Positions 17,560 through 25,321 of a DNA stretch of 64,000 nucleotides are shown piece by piece. Made by a program: the position numbers and the translations under genes. Positions within the stretch are counted from its first letter, which is position 1. Each line of letters begins with the position of its first letter. The notes under the pieces are model-generated. The model worked only from the letters and a program-made list of their open reading frames with translations, did not search any database and was not told where the DNA came from. Source of the DNA: a virus; IMG/VR virus record IMGVR_UViG_3300042352_001346, positions 16,909 to 80,908 of that record, one strand, 5' to 3'.

Positions 17560-19871
17560 TTAACATATCTCCAAATATATTTTTAGAAGTACAAGAATTA
17601 TCTAAATTAATATCTTTTCTTACAGTAGATAAAGGAAGTGCTTTATCAATTATTAAAGATGTAACTTATTCACCTGGTATTATACGTTTAAAATCAGATA
17701 CTTCTTTATCTAATTTTAAAATTGAAGCAGGTACTAATCAAAGAACTATAAAAATTTTAGATTCTTATGCTTTTGATAGTAATTTAAATTTAATTTATAA
17801 AAAAGCAGAAGATAATATATCAATTCCTAATGATGGAAATTGGTACTGGTTGAAAATAGGTCATTTAAAAACTCATAAAGAAATAGGTGTAGTATCTATT
17901 GATGAACAAGGTAATTTAACTGGTGTTGATACTGCCTTTTTAGATGTATTAAGAGGTGGAGAATTTCCTGTTAAAGTTAAATTTTATAATACTTATCATA
18001 ATTATGAAGATTATGAAGTATTAGAAGTTACAGATGATAATCATGCTATAATAACTGGTGACTTTATTGCAGAAACTAATTTAAATTATTCAGTTGTAGG
18101 TCAATTTACTGATGGTGTAGTTATAAATGATAATTTAAAAGAAATATATAGTTATGATAGTTGTTATAATTTTCAAATTGGTCAAGGGTTAGTACTTGAA
18201 ACATCTATAAATCAAGAACCTAATAAATTATCAACTGAATTTTATATAGCTAGAGTTAGAGTTAATGGAAACTCAGTATTAATTGAAGATAAACGTACAG
18301 AATTTTGGCAATTAAAATCTGATTATGATTTATCATTTTTAAATCGTAATTTTACAAATAATTTAATTGGTGTAGAACAAATAACTTGGGATTTAGTTAC
18401 AGCCCCTAAAAATGAAAATATTATAAGAATTGGTTGGGGATTTAGAACTTCAAATTGGACAATAGATTCTTCATTAAGAAAAATGTCATTTTCAGGTGGT
18501 ATTGGTGGTAAATTTAAAAGTACTTTAGATTTTTCAGATGGTGATTTTACAGGTTATAGATTATATGCTGTAGATGGTTCTTATGTAAAAATAATAGATA
18601 GTTTTAAATCAGGTTCTCAAATTAATGTTATAACAGATGTATTAAATCCAATTAATTATACATCTGGAGATATGTTAATAATTGTTCCTGATATTGAAGA
18701 AATTGGTATTAAAGTAAATTCATTTTCAGATTCTAATCAAGCAATATTTAATCAAATAGATTTAATTAAATATTTTCCAGTAAGAGAAGGTTATGTTGAT
18801 TTACCTGTTAAACACCCATTGAAAGAAATTAATTCTGTATATAAAGTAAAAATAACTTATTCTTATAAGGTATTTAAAAATCATACTAATTGGATTAATT
18901 TATCTGATGATAATACTAATGGATTTTATGCTGAAAATTCTTTTGATGATAAAGGTACTTTAAAACCTGACCCAGTTAATAGATTTAAAAAAACATATAC
19001 TAATAGTTTAATTGAATTATTAGTAAATCCATCTAATTATGGTTTATTCTCATATACAATTGATAAAGGTGATTTACTTGATGTAAAAAATACTAATATT
19101 GCAACAGTTTCATCTAATAAAATAGATTTAGTTGTTGGAGTAGATAAACAATATCAACGTTTTTTTGGTAATATGGATTTATCTGATGATTTAGTTATAA
19201 ATTTAACTAAAGGAAAAAGAGAAGGCAATAAATTTACTATTCAAATAGATTTAAGTTCATTTAATCCAACTAGTAATTATAAAATTTCTATTATTGATGA
19301 TTATCAAAGTACAGTTTCATTTACTTTATTAAAAACTATTAGTAATGGAGATTTATTTACTATGTTAAATATTGATAAAGGTGGTTTAAGATTTGATTGT
19401 ATTTATGATGGTTCAAATTGGTTATTAACTCAAAATTATTGTATTGATAAACATTTTGAATTTGTTGACTTTGAAGGTGATTTAAATACTTTATTTGATA
19501 ATAATGGTTTAGGAAAAGTAAAAGGATGGTTTGGCTATGCTTTATGTAATAAAGCATATACTATATATGGTATATCTGTACCTAATTTAAGTGGTAAATT
19601 TAAATTAAGTCAAGGAATTAATGGTTTAGATACTTATGTATTAGGTACATCAGGTGGTAAAAAAGACCATACTTTAATTGTTGATGAATTACCACCTCAT
19701 GGTCATACTGTACCAACTGGATTAGCAGGACAATCTTATTCTGCTGGTTCAGGTAGTTCTAGAAATTCAATTGATTCTGGAAATCCAGCTACTAGTCTTA
19801 CTGGAGGTGGATTACCACACAATAATATGCCACCTTATTATGTTATAGGAACAGCTAAAAAATTATTTTAA
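17556..19871 (+). CDS. Receptor-binding tail fibre with collar domain (gp12-like)
   Basis: This 771-aa fibre protein ends in a typical phage tail collar domain. Residues ~665-771 contain VPNLSGKFKLSQGI, then KDHTLIVDELPPHGHTVP and finally NNMPPYYVIGTAKK. The HGH motif is the metal-binding signature of T4 gp12 and similar short tail fibres. The N-terminal region (residues 1-~110) has a SPGIIRLKSD segment typical of baseplate attachment. The ATG overlaps the stop of the glycosyltransferase-like gene (ATGA). Confidence 0.7.
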   Translation: MINISPNIFLEVQELSKLISFLTVDKGSALSIIKDVTYSPGIIRLKSDTSLSNFKIEAGTNQRTIKILDSYAFDSNLNLIYKKAEDNISIPNDGNWYWLKIGHLKTHKEIGVVSIDEQGNLTGVDTAFLDVLRGGEFPVKVKFYNTYHNYEDYEVLEVTDDNHAIITGDFIAETNLNYSVVGQFTDGVVINDNLKEIYSYDSCYNFQIGQGLVLETSINQEPNKLSTEFYIARVRVNGNSVLIEDKRTEFWQLKSDYDLSFLNRNFTNNLIGVEQITWDLVTAPKNENIIRIGWGFRTSNWTIDSSLRKMSFSGGIGGKFKSTLDFSDGDFTGYRLYAVDGSYVKIIDSFKSGSQINVITDVLNPINYTSGDMLIIVPDIEEIGIKVNSFSDSNQAIFNQIDLIKYFPVREGYVDLPVKHPLKEINSVYKVKITYSYKVFKNHTNWINLSDDNTNGFYAENSFDDKGTLKPDPVNRFKKTYTNSLIELLVNPSNYGLFSYTIDKGDLLDVKNTNIATVSSNKIDLVVGVDKQYQRFFGNMDLSDDLVINLTKGKREGNKFTIQIDLSSFNPTSNYKISIIDDYQSTVSFTLLKTISNGDLFTMLNIDKGGLRFDCIYDGSNWLLTQNYCIDKHFEFVDFEGDLNTLFDNNGLGKVKGWFGYALCNKAYTIYGISVPNLSGKFKLSQGINGLDTYVLGTSGGKKDHTLIVDELPPHGHTVPTGLAGQSYSAGSGSSRNSIDSGNPATSLTGGGLPHNNMPPYYVIGTAKKLF

Positions 19872-20435
19872 ATGTTAAAATTTTATTATACAGGTGGTTC
19901 TTCTAATTATTTAGCTTCTAAATCTCTTGGAGGTGTTATGAGTCCCACTGTAATACCAAATTCAAGTTTAGGTAATTTATTTGAATCATTTTCAGTTAAT
20001 AATATTAAAAATTTAAAATTAAAACCTATATTAGGTTTTATTCTTAAAAATGAAGATAATGAAAAAACATTATCTAATTTAAAACTTTGGTTTGAATATG
20101 ATGAAAATATACAAAAAAGATTTTCAAAATATAAAATAGGTTTTGTATCACCATCAATTAATGGGAATGTTGTAAGTATGGAGATTATACAACCATACTC
20201 TACTCCTTATTATGTTAGTGATTTTTATGAATCAGATGGTGAAGATAATGCTCTTTCTCTTCCAAATATTGAACCTTCTGGAGTATTAGGGATATGGTTA
20301 CAAAAAGAATTTATTAAATCTAATATAGATGATTATTATAGTAATCAAAATATTTATGATAGATTTACAAATAAAACAGAAGATTATCTTGAAGAATTAG
20401 TTAATATGAAATTAACTTGGGATGAATCTGTTTAG
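19872..20435 (+). CDS. Tail fibre-region protein, function unknown
   Basis: This 187-aa protein starts at the base after the fibre stop codon. It is mixed alpha/beta with an aromatic-rich middle and no catalytic motif. As the last gene of the tail operon before a new promoter, it may be a fibre chaperone or cap. It ends with TAG. Confidence 0.4.
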   Translation: MLKFYYTGGSSNYLASKSLGGVMSPTVIPNSSLGNLFESFSVNNIKNLKLKPILGFILKNEDNEKTLSNLKLWFEYDENIQKRFSKYKIGFVSPSINGNVVSMEIIQPYSTPYYVSDFYESDGEDNALSLPNIEPSGVLGIWLQKEFIKSNIDDYYSNQNIYDRFTNKTEDYLEELVNMKLTWDESV

Positions 20436-20452
20436 TATATATTAAAAAAAGA

Positions 20453-20484
20453 TTTGGTAATTGTAAAATTCTTTAATATCTTTG
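20453..20484 (+). promoter_or_regulatory. Promoter of the packaging-region operon
   Basis: TTTGG at 20453-20457 and TATCTTTG at 20477-20484, 24 nt apart, lie 7 nt before the ATG at 20492. Confidence 0.75.
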
Positions 20485-20491
20485 TAAAGAT

Positions 20492-21076
20492 ATGAATGTT
20501 GTAGAAAAAATTAAAAAAACGTATGAGTTTTTTAGTAGAATTGTAATATCTGATGAAAGCTTTAAATTTAAACAAGATTATACAGAATATTTGACTTTGG
20601 AGTCATTTGTTAAGAGAATTAATAAAGATTATTCTTCTTATGGTAATACATTTTTATTTAATTATTTTTGTTTTCAATTTTCTTACTGGAATAGTAAAAA
20701 TTTTACTAAATCCAAATTACCTAAATTACCCAATCTTACATGGATTATTGGTAAAAAAGCTTATGATAGATGGAATAATAAAAATGAAAATTGGAAATTT
20801 TTTATTGATAGAGATTTTTTAAGTAAAAATAAAAAAATTACAAGAAATAGATTAATTATTGCTTTATTAGAAGATAAAGTTGAAATAAATGTTGAAGTAA
20901 TTAATATTTTAGAAAATCAAAATAAGAAAAAATATTATAATACTCCAATGGGATTAGCTTATTGTTTGGAAACTACAACATTATTTAATGAAAAAAGTAA
21001 TTTGTGTTTAGAATGTAATAGTAAAAATGCTTGTAAAGCATTATTAGATAATTTAACTAATAAAAATGTATGTTAA
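20492..21076 (+). CDS. Unknown protein with C-terminal Cys cluster
   Basis: This 194-aa protein leads the operon that ends with the terminase. Residues ~45-75 are aromatic-rich, residues ~105-130 are basic and helical, and the C-terminus carries four cysteines (CLECNSKNAC plus a final Cys) that could bind zinc or an Fe-S cluster. No family recognised. It overlaps the next gene by 7 nt. Confidence 0.4.
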   Translation: MNVVEKIKKTYEFFSRIVISDESFKFKQDYTEYLTLESFVKRINKDYSSYGNTFLFNYFCFQFSYWNSKNFTKSKLPKLPNLTWIIGKKAYDRWNNKNENWKFFIDRDFLSKNKKITRNRLIIALLEDKVEINVEVINILENQNKKKYYNTPMGLAYCLETTTLFNEKSNLCLECNSKNACKALLDNLTNKNVC

Positions 21077-21366
21077 ATATTTATTATAAAGCCTATCAAG
21101 TTGAAAGTATTTATGATGGAAAAGGTCAATTTATAACTAGATTAGGTGAACCTATTTTAGATGAAGAGTTTAAATATAAAGAAGATTTATATTTAAAATT
21201 AGATAAACATTTTAAAAGTTTAGATATTGAAGAGAAATTTGAAATAGCTATTATTGAACTTGTAAATTATAAAAATGATGTCAGTAAACAAGGAACCTTG
21301 CAAGGGCAAGGAGGGAATGTGCAACAATACTCTAATAGTCAACAAGAGATACCATTTGTGTCCTAA
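21070..21366 (+). CDS. Small acidic protein overlapping an HNH gene
   Basis: This 98-aa protein is helical and charged for residues 1-~65, then has a Gln/Gly-rich low-complexity tail. That tail is encoded by the same DNA as the N-terminus of the HNH protein in another frame (92 nt of overlap). The first two thirds look like real coding sequence and the tail may have arisen by overprinting. Function unknown. Confidence 0.45.
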   Translation: MLNIYYKAYQVESIYDGKGQFITRLGEPILDEEFKYKEDLYLKLDKHFKSLDIEEKFEIAIIELVNYKNDVSKQGTLQGQGGNVQQYSNSQQEIPFVS

Positions 21367-21781
21367 TTGTAATGCTGATAGATTAAATAAAAATGCTTCT
21401 GCAATAATAAAAAAAGAAGAAAATGATGAAAAAGAAAGATTATTAAAAGAAGCTTATAAAATAGTTGATGCAAGAGAACAAATTTGTTCTGGTTGTGGAC
21501 AAGTACAACATTTAAGTAGGTCGCATATTATCAGACGTAGTAAAAATAGTGATTTAATAGCAGAACCTGATAATATTGTTTTAGATTGTTTATTTAGAAT
21601 AAATCCTGATAAATTTGGTAATGAAGGTTGTCATTCTAGATGGGAATCTAATAATATTGAGAAAATGTTAACTTTAAACAATTTTCAAGAAAGAATGAAT
21701 TATTTAAAGTATAATGATAAAAGTATATATAATACTCTTTTAGATAAATATAATTTATGGCGGAACAAACAGCAACAATAA
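21275..21781 (+). CDS. HNH endonuclease
   Basis: This 168-aa protein has two zinc-binding parts: an N-terminal knuckle (CKGKEGMCNN then LCPNCNADRL, residues ~9-40) and a C-terminal HNH-type core (CSGCG near 73, SRSHIIRRS near 84, then an Asn-containing NIVLDC and GCHSRW). HNH nucleases next to the large terminase often support DNA packaging, and this one lies two genes upstream of TerL. The start has two consecutive ATG codons (21275 and 21278). A homing nuclease is the alternative, but the fixed packaging-region position favours a phage core role. Confidence 0.65.
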   Translation: MMSVNKEPCKGKEGMCNNTLIVNKRYHLCPNCNADRLNKNASAIIKKEENDEKERLLKEAYKIVDAREQICSGCGQVQHLSRSHIIRRSKNSDLIAEPDNIVLDCLFRINPDKFGNEGCHSRWESNNIEKMLTLNNFQERMNYLKYNDKSIYNTLLDKYNLWRNKQQQ

Positions 21782-22200
21782 TAAAAATATTTAGAGAATT
21801 ATCTACAATAGCACACATGTTAGAAGATGATTATCTTAAAAGTATTTTAGATAAAGTTGAATTAATTTCAGAAGAAGATTTATTAAAAGCATTAAAAACT
21901 TATATTATTGATTTTGATTCATCAATAGATGATGAAGAAGAAGATAAATATAAACGTAAATGGATTAGAATTGGAATGAATTTATTTGAAACCAAATTTT
22001 TAAATGAGGTTGGTATTAGAGATGAATTTCCACAATTTGGTGAAGAAATGTTATATTATATTATTATTAATGAAACAACTAATGTTGATTTTTCAATACA
22101 AAATAAAAAAATATTATTTCCATCCAAAGAAGAACGTGATACTGAATTTGAAAAAATAGCATCAAGATTAGATAAATTAAATATTGTAGTAAAATCTTAA
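21757..22200 (+). CDS. Acidic helical protein, possible small terminase
   Basis: This 147-aa protein is very acidic around residues 50-65 (a DSSIDDEEEDKYKRK segment) and otherwise helical. Its gene overlaps the HNH gene by 25 nt. Being two genes upstream of the large terminase makes a small terminase or packaging factor possible, but no DNA-binding helix-turn-helix is obvious. Function unproven. Confidence 0.3.
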   Translation: MAEQTATIIKIFRELSTIAHMLEDDYLKSILDKVELISEEDLLKALKTYIIDFDSSIDDEEEDKYKRKWIRIGMNLFETKFLNEVGIRDEFPQFGEEMLYYIIINETTNVDFSIQNKKILFPSKEERDTEFEKIASRLDKLNIVVKS

Positions 22201-22208
22201 ATTGTAAA
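22201..22208 (+). promoter_or_regulatory. ATTGTAAA leader motif
   Basis: ATTGTAAA ends 2 nt before the ATG at 22211. The same octamer sits just before many start codons in this genome. Confidence 0.5.
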
Positions 22209-22210
22209 AT

Positions 22211-22915
22211 ATGGCAGCAAAACATAATCATGACTTTATTGTTATGGATTTAGAAACAGGTGGTATGAATCCTAGAAAGCATCCTATCTGTTCAATTGCT
22301 TTAATAGTTTTAAATAATGATTTAGAAGAGCAAGAAAAATATTCAGCTTTTATAAAACCTTATAATTCTGAATTAATTTATACAGAAGAAGCTTATGAAG
22401 TTCATGGTTTAACTAAAGAATTTTTAGAAAAAGATGGTAAAGATATTAAAGTAGTATTTAAAGAAATATGTGCTATATTTAAAAAATATAAACATTATTT
22501 TTATAAACCAATTTTAGTAGGTCATAATTTATCTAAATTTGATATTGGTGGAGGTATTAATAATATGATACCTGGTAAAAATGATTTTTTAGGTGGTTTT
22601 TTATCTTATATGTGGGAAGAAATGTTTAAAGATAATATTTATAACTATGTTGAAAATTTTATTTTTGATACATTATTTTATGCTAAATTTTGTTTAAAAG
22701 ATGCTCAAGAAAATGATATTGATGTATCAGATATTAAACTTGTTACGTTATGTGAATTATTTGGTATTCAAGCATCTGATGCTCATGATGCTAGTAATGA
22801 TGTTGAAATGAATAAAGAATTATTTAAATTTTTTATGAATTATTTGAAAGGTAATAAAGATATTATTAATAAAGAACAAAAAACAAAAGCAAGGATTAAT
22901 TTTCATATAGGTTAA
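22211..22915 (+). CDS. DEDDh 3'-5' exonuclease (DnaQ-like)
   Basis: This 234-aa protein has the exonuclease motifs of the DnaQ/RNase T family: ExoI MDLETGG (residues ~12-18), ExoII VGHNLSKFD (~100-108) and ExoIII with the DEDDh His as HDASNDV (~194-200). It removes nucleotides from DNA or RNA 3' ends. The phage polymerase (40076) seems to have lost its PHP active site, so this could be its proofreading subunit despite the distance; end-processing with the adjacent terminase is another option. Its gene is 1 nt upstream of the terminase ATG. Confidence 0.75.
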   Translation: MAAKHNHDFIVMDLETGGMNPRKHPICSIALIVLNNDLEEQEKYSAFIKPYNSELIYTEEAYEVHGLTKEFLEKDGKDIKVVFKEICAIFKKYKHYFYKPILVGHNLSKFDIGGGINNMIPGKNDFLGGFLSYMWEEMFKDNIYNYVENFIFDTLFYAKFCLKDAQENDIDVSDIKLVTLCELFGIQASDAHDASNDVEMNKELFKFFMNYLKGNKDIINKEQKTKARINFHIG

Positions 22916-22916
22916 T

Positions 22917-24584
22917 ATGTCTGCAATAGGTGGTTCAGTATATAATACATATAAATCTTTAAGTATAACTCAAGTTACTAATGTTTTTAAACAAGTAGAA
23001 GAGATTATTAGCTTAATGGATGATTATGCTGTGAAAGAAATATTTTCCGGTAATGAAAAAGATATAGATAAACTTCTTGATGTAATGTTTGAAACTACAA
23101 AAGAAGCTTTATATTTTAATCAAGGTCCTATAAAATCACATTCATTTGGTTATTTAGATAAATTAACTGACCAATTTGATGAACAGTTAAAAATACGTAG
23201 TTTTAATTATTTTATAACTTCTGTATTACCTACTTTTGAAATGTCTTTCCACCATTTAGAATGGGGAAATTTAGTTCAATTATATAGATTTCTATGTATA
23301 GAAGCTGCTCGTGACCATTCTAAAAGTTTTACATTTAGTTTTGCATATCCATTATGGAAACTTTATAGATATAGACGTGAAAATTTTGGAATACGTAATT
23401 ATGAAAATTTATTAAATAAAAAAGGAATGATTATTACCAATGAACATTCATTGGCTAAAGATTTTCTTAAAATAATATCAGATGAAGTTGAAAGTAATCC
23501 AATATTAAGAGAAAAAATTTATTGTAAAAATACTTGGGGTAAAGAAGAAATTACTACTCAACAAGGTGCTGAATTAAAAGTAAAAGGTGCAGGTTCAGCG
23601 TTACGTGGACGTCACCCTGGTTGGATGGTTATAGATGATTTTTTAAATGATGAAGTATTATATTCTCCAATACAAAATACAAAATATAATAGTTTCTTTC
23701 AATCAGTAATTATGAATATGATTGTTCCAAAAGGACAAATCATAGTTGTAGGTACACCTTATACTGAAAATGACCTTTATTCTGTACTTAAAAAAGATAA
23801 ACGTTGGAGAGTATTTGAATATCCTGCTATATTTCCTGATGGTAGATTACTCTGGCCTACACGTTATACATTACAAGAAATACTTGATAAAAAAGAATCA
23901 CAAGGTAATATAATTTTTTCAAGAGAAATACTTGTTAGACCAATTGCTAGTGATAGTTCAATTTTTCCTTGGAAAATATTAGAAACAAGTTTCATAAATA
24001 TGGGAGAAATAAAGTTAGTTGAAAACTTTTATTCTCATCCTATGAAATTTAAGAAAATAGTAATGGGTTGTGACTTTGCTATTAGTTCAGAAGTTGGAGC
24101 CGATTATTCTGTATTTACTACAATAGGTATTGATGATTTAGATAATTATTGGTTATTAAATCAATGGACAGGTAAAGGTGTTAGCTATAATGAACAAATA
24201 GCTAAAATGAAAGAATTATATAGAAACTTCAAACATAATTTAATTATGTGTGAAGATAATGCTTTTCAAAGTGTTATGTTGGGATTAGCTAAGGAAGCAG
24301 GTATAAAAGTAGTACCACATACAACAGGTGTTAATAAATATGATTTGAAAACAGGACTTCCTGGTCTTGCTACTTTATTTGAACAAGGACGTATGAAGTT
24401 ACCTCGTGGTGATGAATATAGTAAAAATGTAAGTAATGAAATTTGTACCCAATTAAATAGTTTTACTTTTATGGAAAATAAAATTAAATCTGTAGCACAA
24501 CATGACGACCAAGCTATGAGTATCTGGATTGCAGTTAAAGCTGCTAGTTATGTTACAAAAAACTTCAATTATGGGTTCTTATAA
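22917..24584 (+). CDS. terL: Terminase large subunit
   Basis: This 555-aa packaging motor has an N-terminal ATPase with an ARDHSKS Walker A-like loop ([AG]RxxxKS, residue ~129) and a Walker B WMVIDDF (~235). The C-terminal RNase H-like nuclease has acidic residues in GCDFAIS (~383), LIMCEDN (~441) and HDDQ (~528). The length is normal for TerL. It pumps DNA into the prohead and cuts the concatemer. Portal and capsid genes are absent from the window, so TerL here closes the structural module rather than opening it. A promoter and an unrelated gene follow. Confidence 0.9.
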   Translation: MSAIGGSVYNTYKSLSITQVTNVFKQVEEIISLMDDYAVKEIFSGNEKDIDKLLDVMFETTKEALYFNQGPIKSHSFGYLDKLTDQFDEQLKIRSFNYFITSVLPTFEMSFHHLEWGNLVQLYRFLCIEAARDHSKSFTFSFAYPLWKLYRYRRENFGIRNYENLLNKKGMIITNEHSLAKDFLKIISDEVESNPILREKIYCKNTWGKEEITTQQGAELKVKGAGSALRGRHPGWMVIDDFLNDEVLYSPIQNTKYNSFFQSVIMNMIVPKGQIIVVGTPYTENDLYSVLKKDKRWRVFEYPAIFPDGRLLWPTRYTLQEILDKKESQGNIIFSREILVRPIASDSSIFPWKILETSFINMGEIKLVENFYSHPMKFKKIVMGCDFAISSEVGADYSVFTTIGIDDLDNYWLLNQWTGKGVSYNEQIAKMKELYRNFKHNLIMCEDNAFQSVMLGLAKEAGIKVVPHTTGVNKYDLKTGLPGLATLFEQGRMKLPRGDEYSKNVSNEICTQLNSFTFMENKIKSVAQHDDQAMSIWIAVKAASYVTKNFNYGFL

Positions 24585-24603
24585 TACTAAAATTAAAGAA
24601 AAA

Positions 24604-24636
24604 TTTGGAAATTTAAAATTTTCTTCGTACATTTTG
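24604..24636 (+). promoter_or_regulatory. Promoter of the exported-protein gene
   Basis: TTTGG at 24604-24608 and TACATTTTG at 24628-24636 (one extra T in the -7 box) precede a leader of about 60 nt before the ATG at 24702. The leader lacks the ATTGTAAA motif seen elsewhere. Confidence 0.65.
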
Positions 24637-24701
24637 TGTCGCAAAAGGTTAACGACCTTAAAAATCAAATCAAAAATTAATTAATCACAAAAACAAAAAA
24701 C

Positions 24702-25151
24702 ATGAAAAAAACAATTGTTTTGATGTTTATGGCTGTATTCAGCCTAGTTGCCTATAATGGCATTGCTTCTTACAAACCTGATAAGTTTGAAGTGCAAAAA
24801 GAAGTAAGTAATGTTCAACTTGAACAAGTTTACTCTTTTGAAAATATAAATCAAGTAGTAGTTTTTGAAAGAACTTCTATTCAAGATGAAAGTTTTACAA
24901 AAGTAGAAAATTTTAGACCTGTAGAAGATGTAGGTTTAATTAAGTATCAAAATATTTATATTAATAAAGAAATAATTACTGCCGTTCATTTATACTTAAC
25001 CCAACTTAAATTTGCCTTTATAGACCCTGGACTAAATTTAACAGTTGTTAGTATATATAATGAAAATAAAACTACTGAAATTAATAAATTACTTGATACA
25101 CCCTACCCACCTGGCTTATTTTTAAAACAAAATTCTAAAAATAATATTTAA
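24702..25151 (+). CDS. Exported protein of unknown function (moron-like)
   Basis: This 149-aa protein has a clear Sec signal peptide (MKKTIVLMFMAVFSLVAYNG, likely cleaved near residue 22). The mature part is beta-rich with no cysteines. It has its own promoter upstream and a strong terminator downstream. Its first ~100 nt use noticeably more GC-containing codons than nearby genes. These are the usual marks of a moron acquired from the host. A role in the infected cell envelope, such as superinfection exclusion, is possible but not shown. Confidence 0.5.
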   Translation: MKKTIVLMFMAVFSLVAYNGIASYKPDKFEVQKEVSNVQLEQVYSFENINQVVVFERTSIQDESFTKVENFRPVEDVGLIKYQNIYINKEIITAVHLYLTQLKFAFIDPGLNLTVVSIYNENKTTEINKLLDTPYPPGLFLKQNSKNNI

Positions 25152-25174
25152 GTTGCCTGTTTAATAATAGATCT

Positions 25175-25212
25175 AAAAATGCTATCCATTTATAATTATG
25201 GATAGCATTTTT
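25175..25212 (+). terminator. Rho-independent terminator
   Basis: Perfect 15-bp stem (25175-25189 with 25198-25212) and an 8-nt loop, with the 3' arm ending in a T run. It closes the exported-protein gene and stands just before the next promoter. Confidence 0.9.
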
Positions 25213-25226
25213 GTATAAAAGAAAAA

Positions 25227-25321
25227 TTTGGAGATTTTCTCTTTTTTTCGTACCTTCGCAGGAGAAATTAAGAATACAAATATATTAATTTCTAATTGTA
25301 AATTAACTAAAATTGTAAAAA
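25227..25321 (+). promoter_or_regulatory. Promoter and conserved leader of the helicase gene
   Basis: TTTGG (25227-25231) and TACCTTCG (25251-25258) form the promoter. The ~60-nt leader holds two ATTGTAAA copies (25295-25302 and 25312-25319), the second ending 2 nt before the ATG. It closely resembles the leaders before 44797, 58297 and 61650. Confidence 0.8.
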
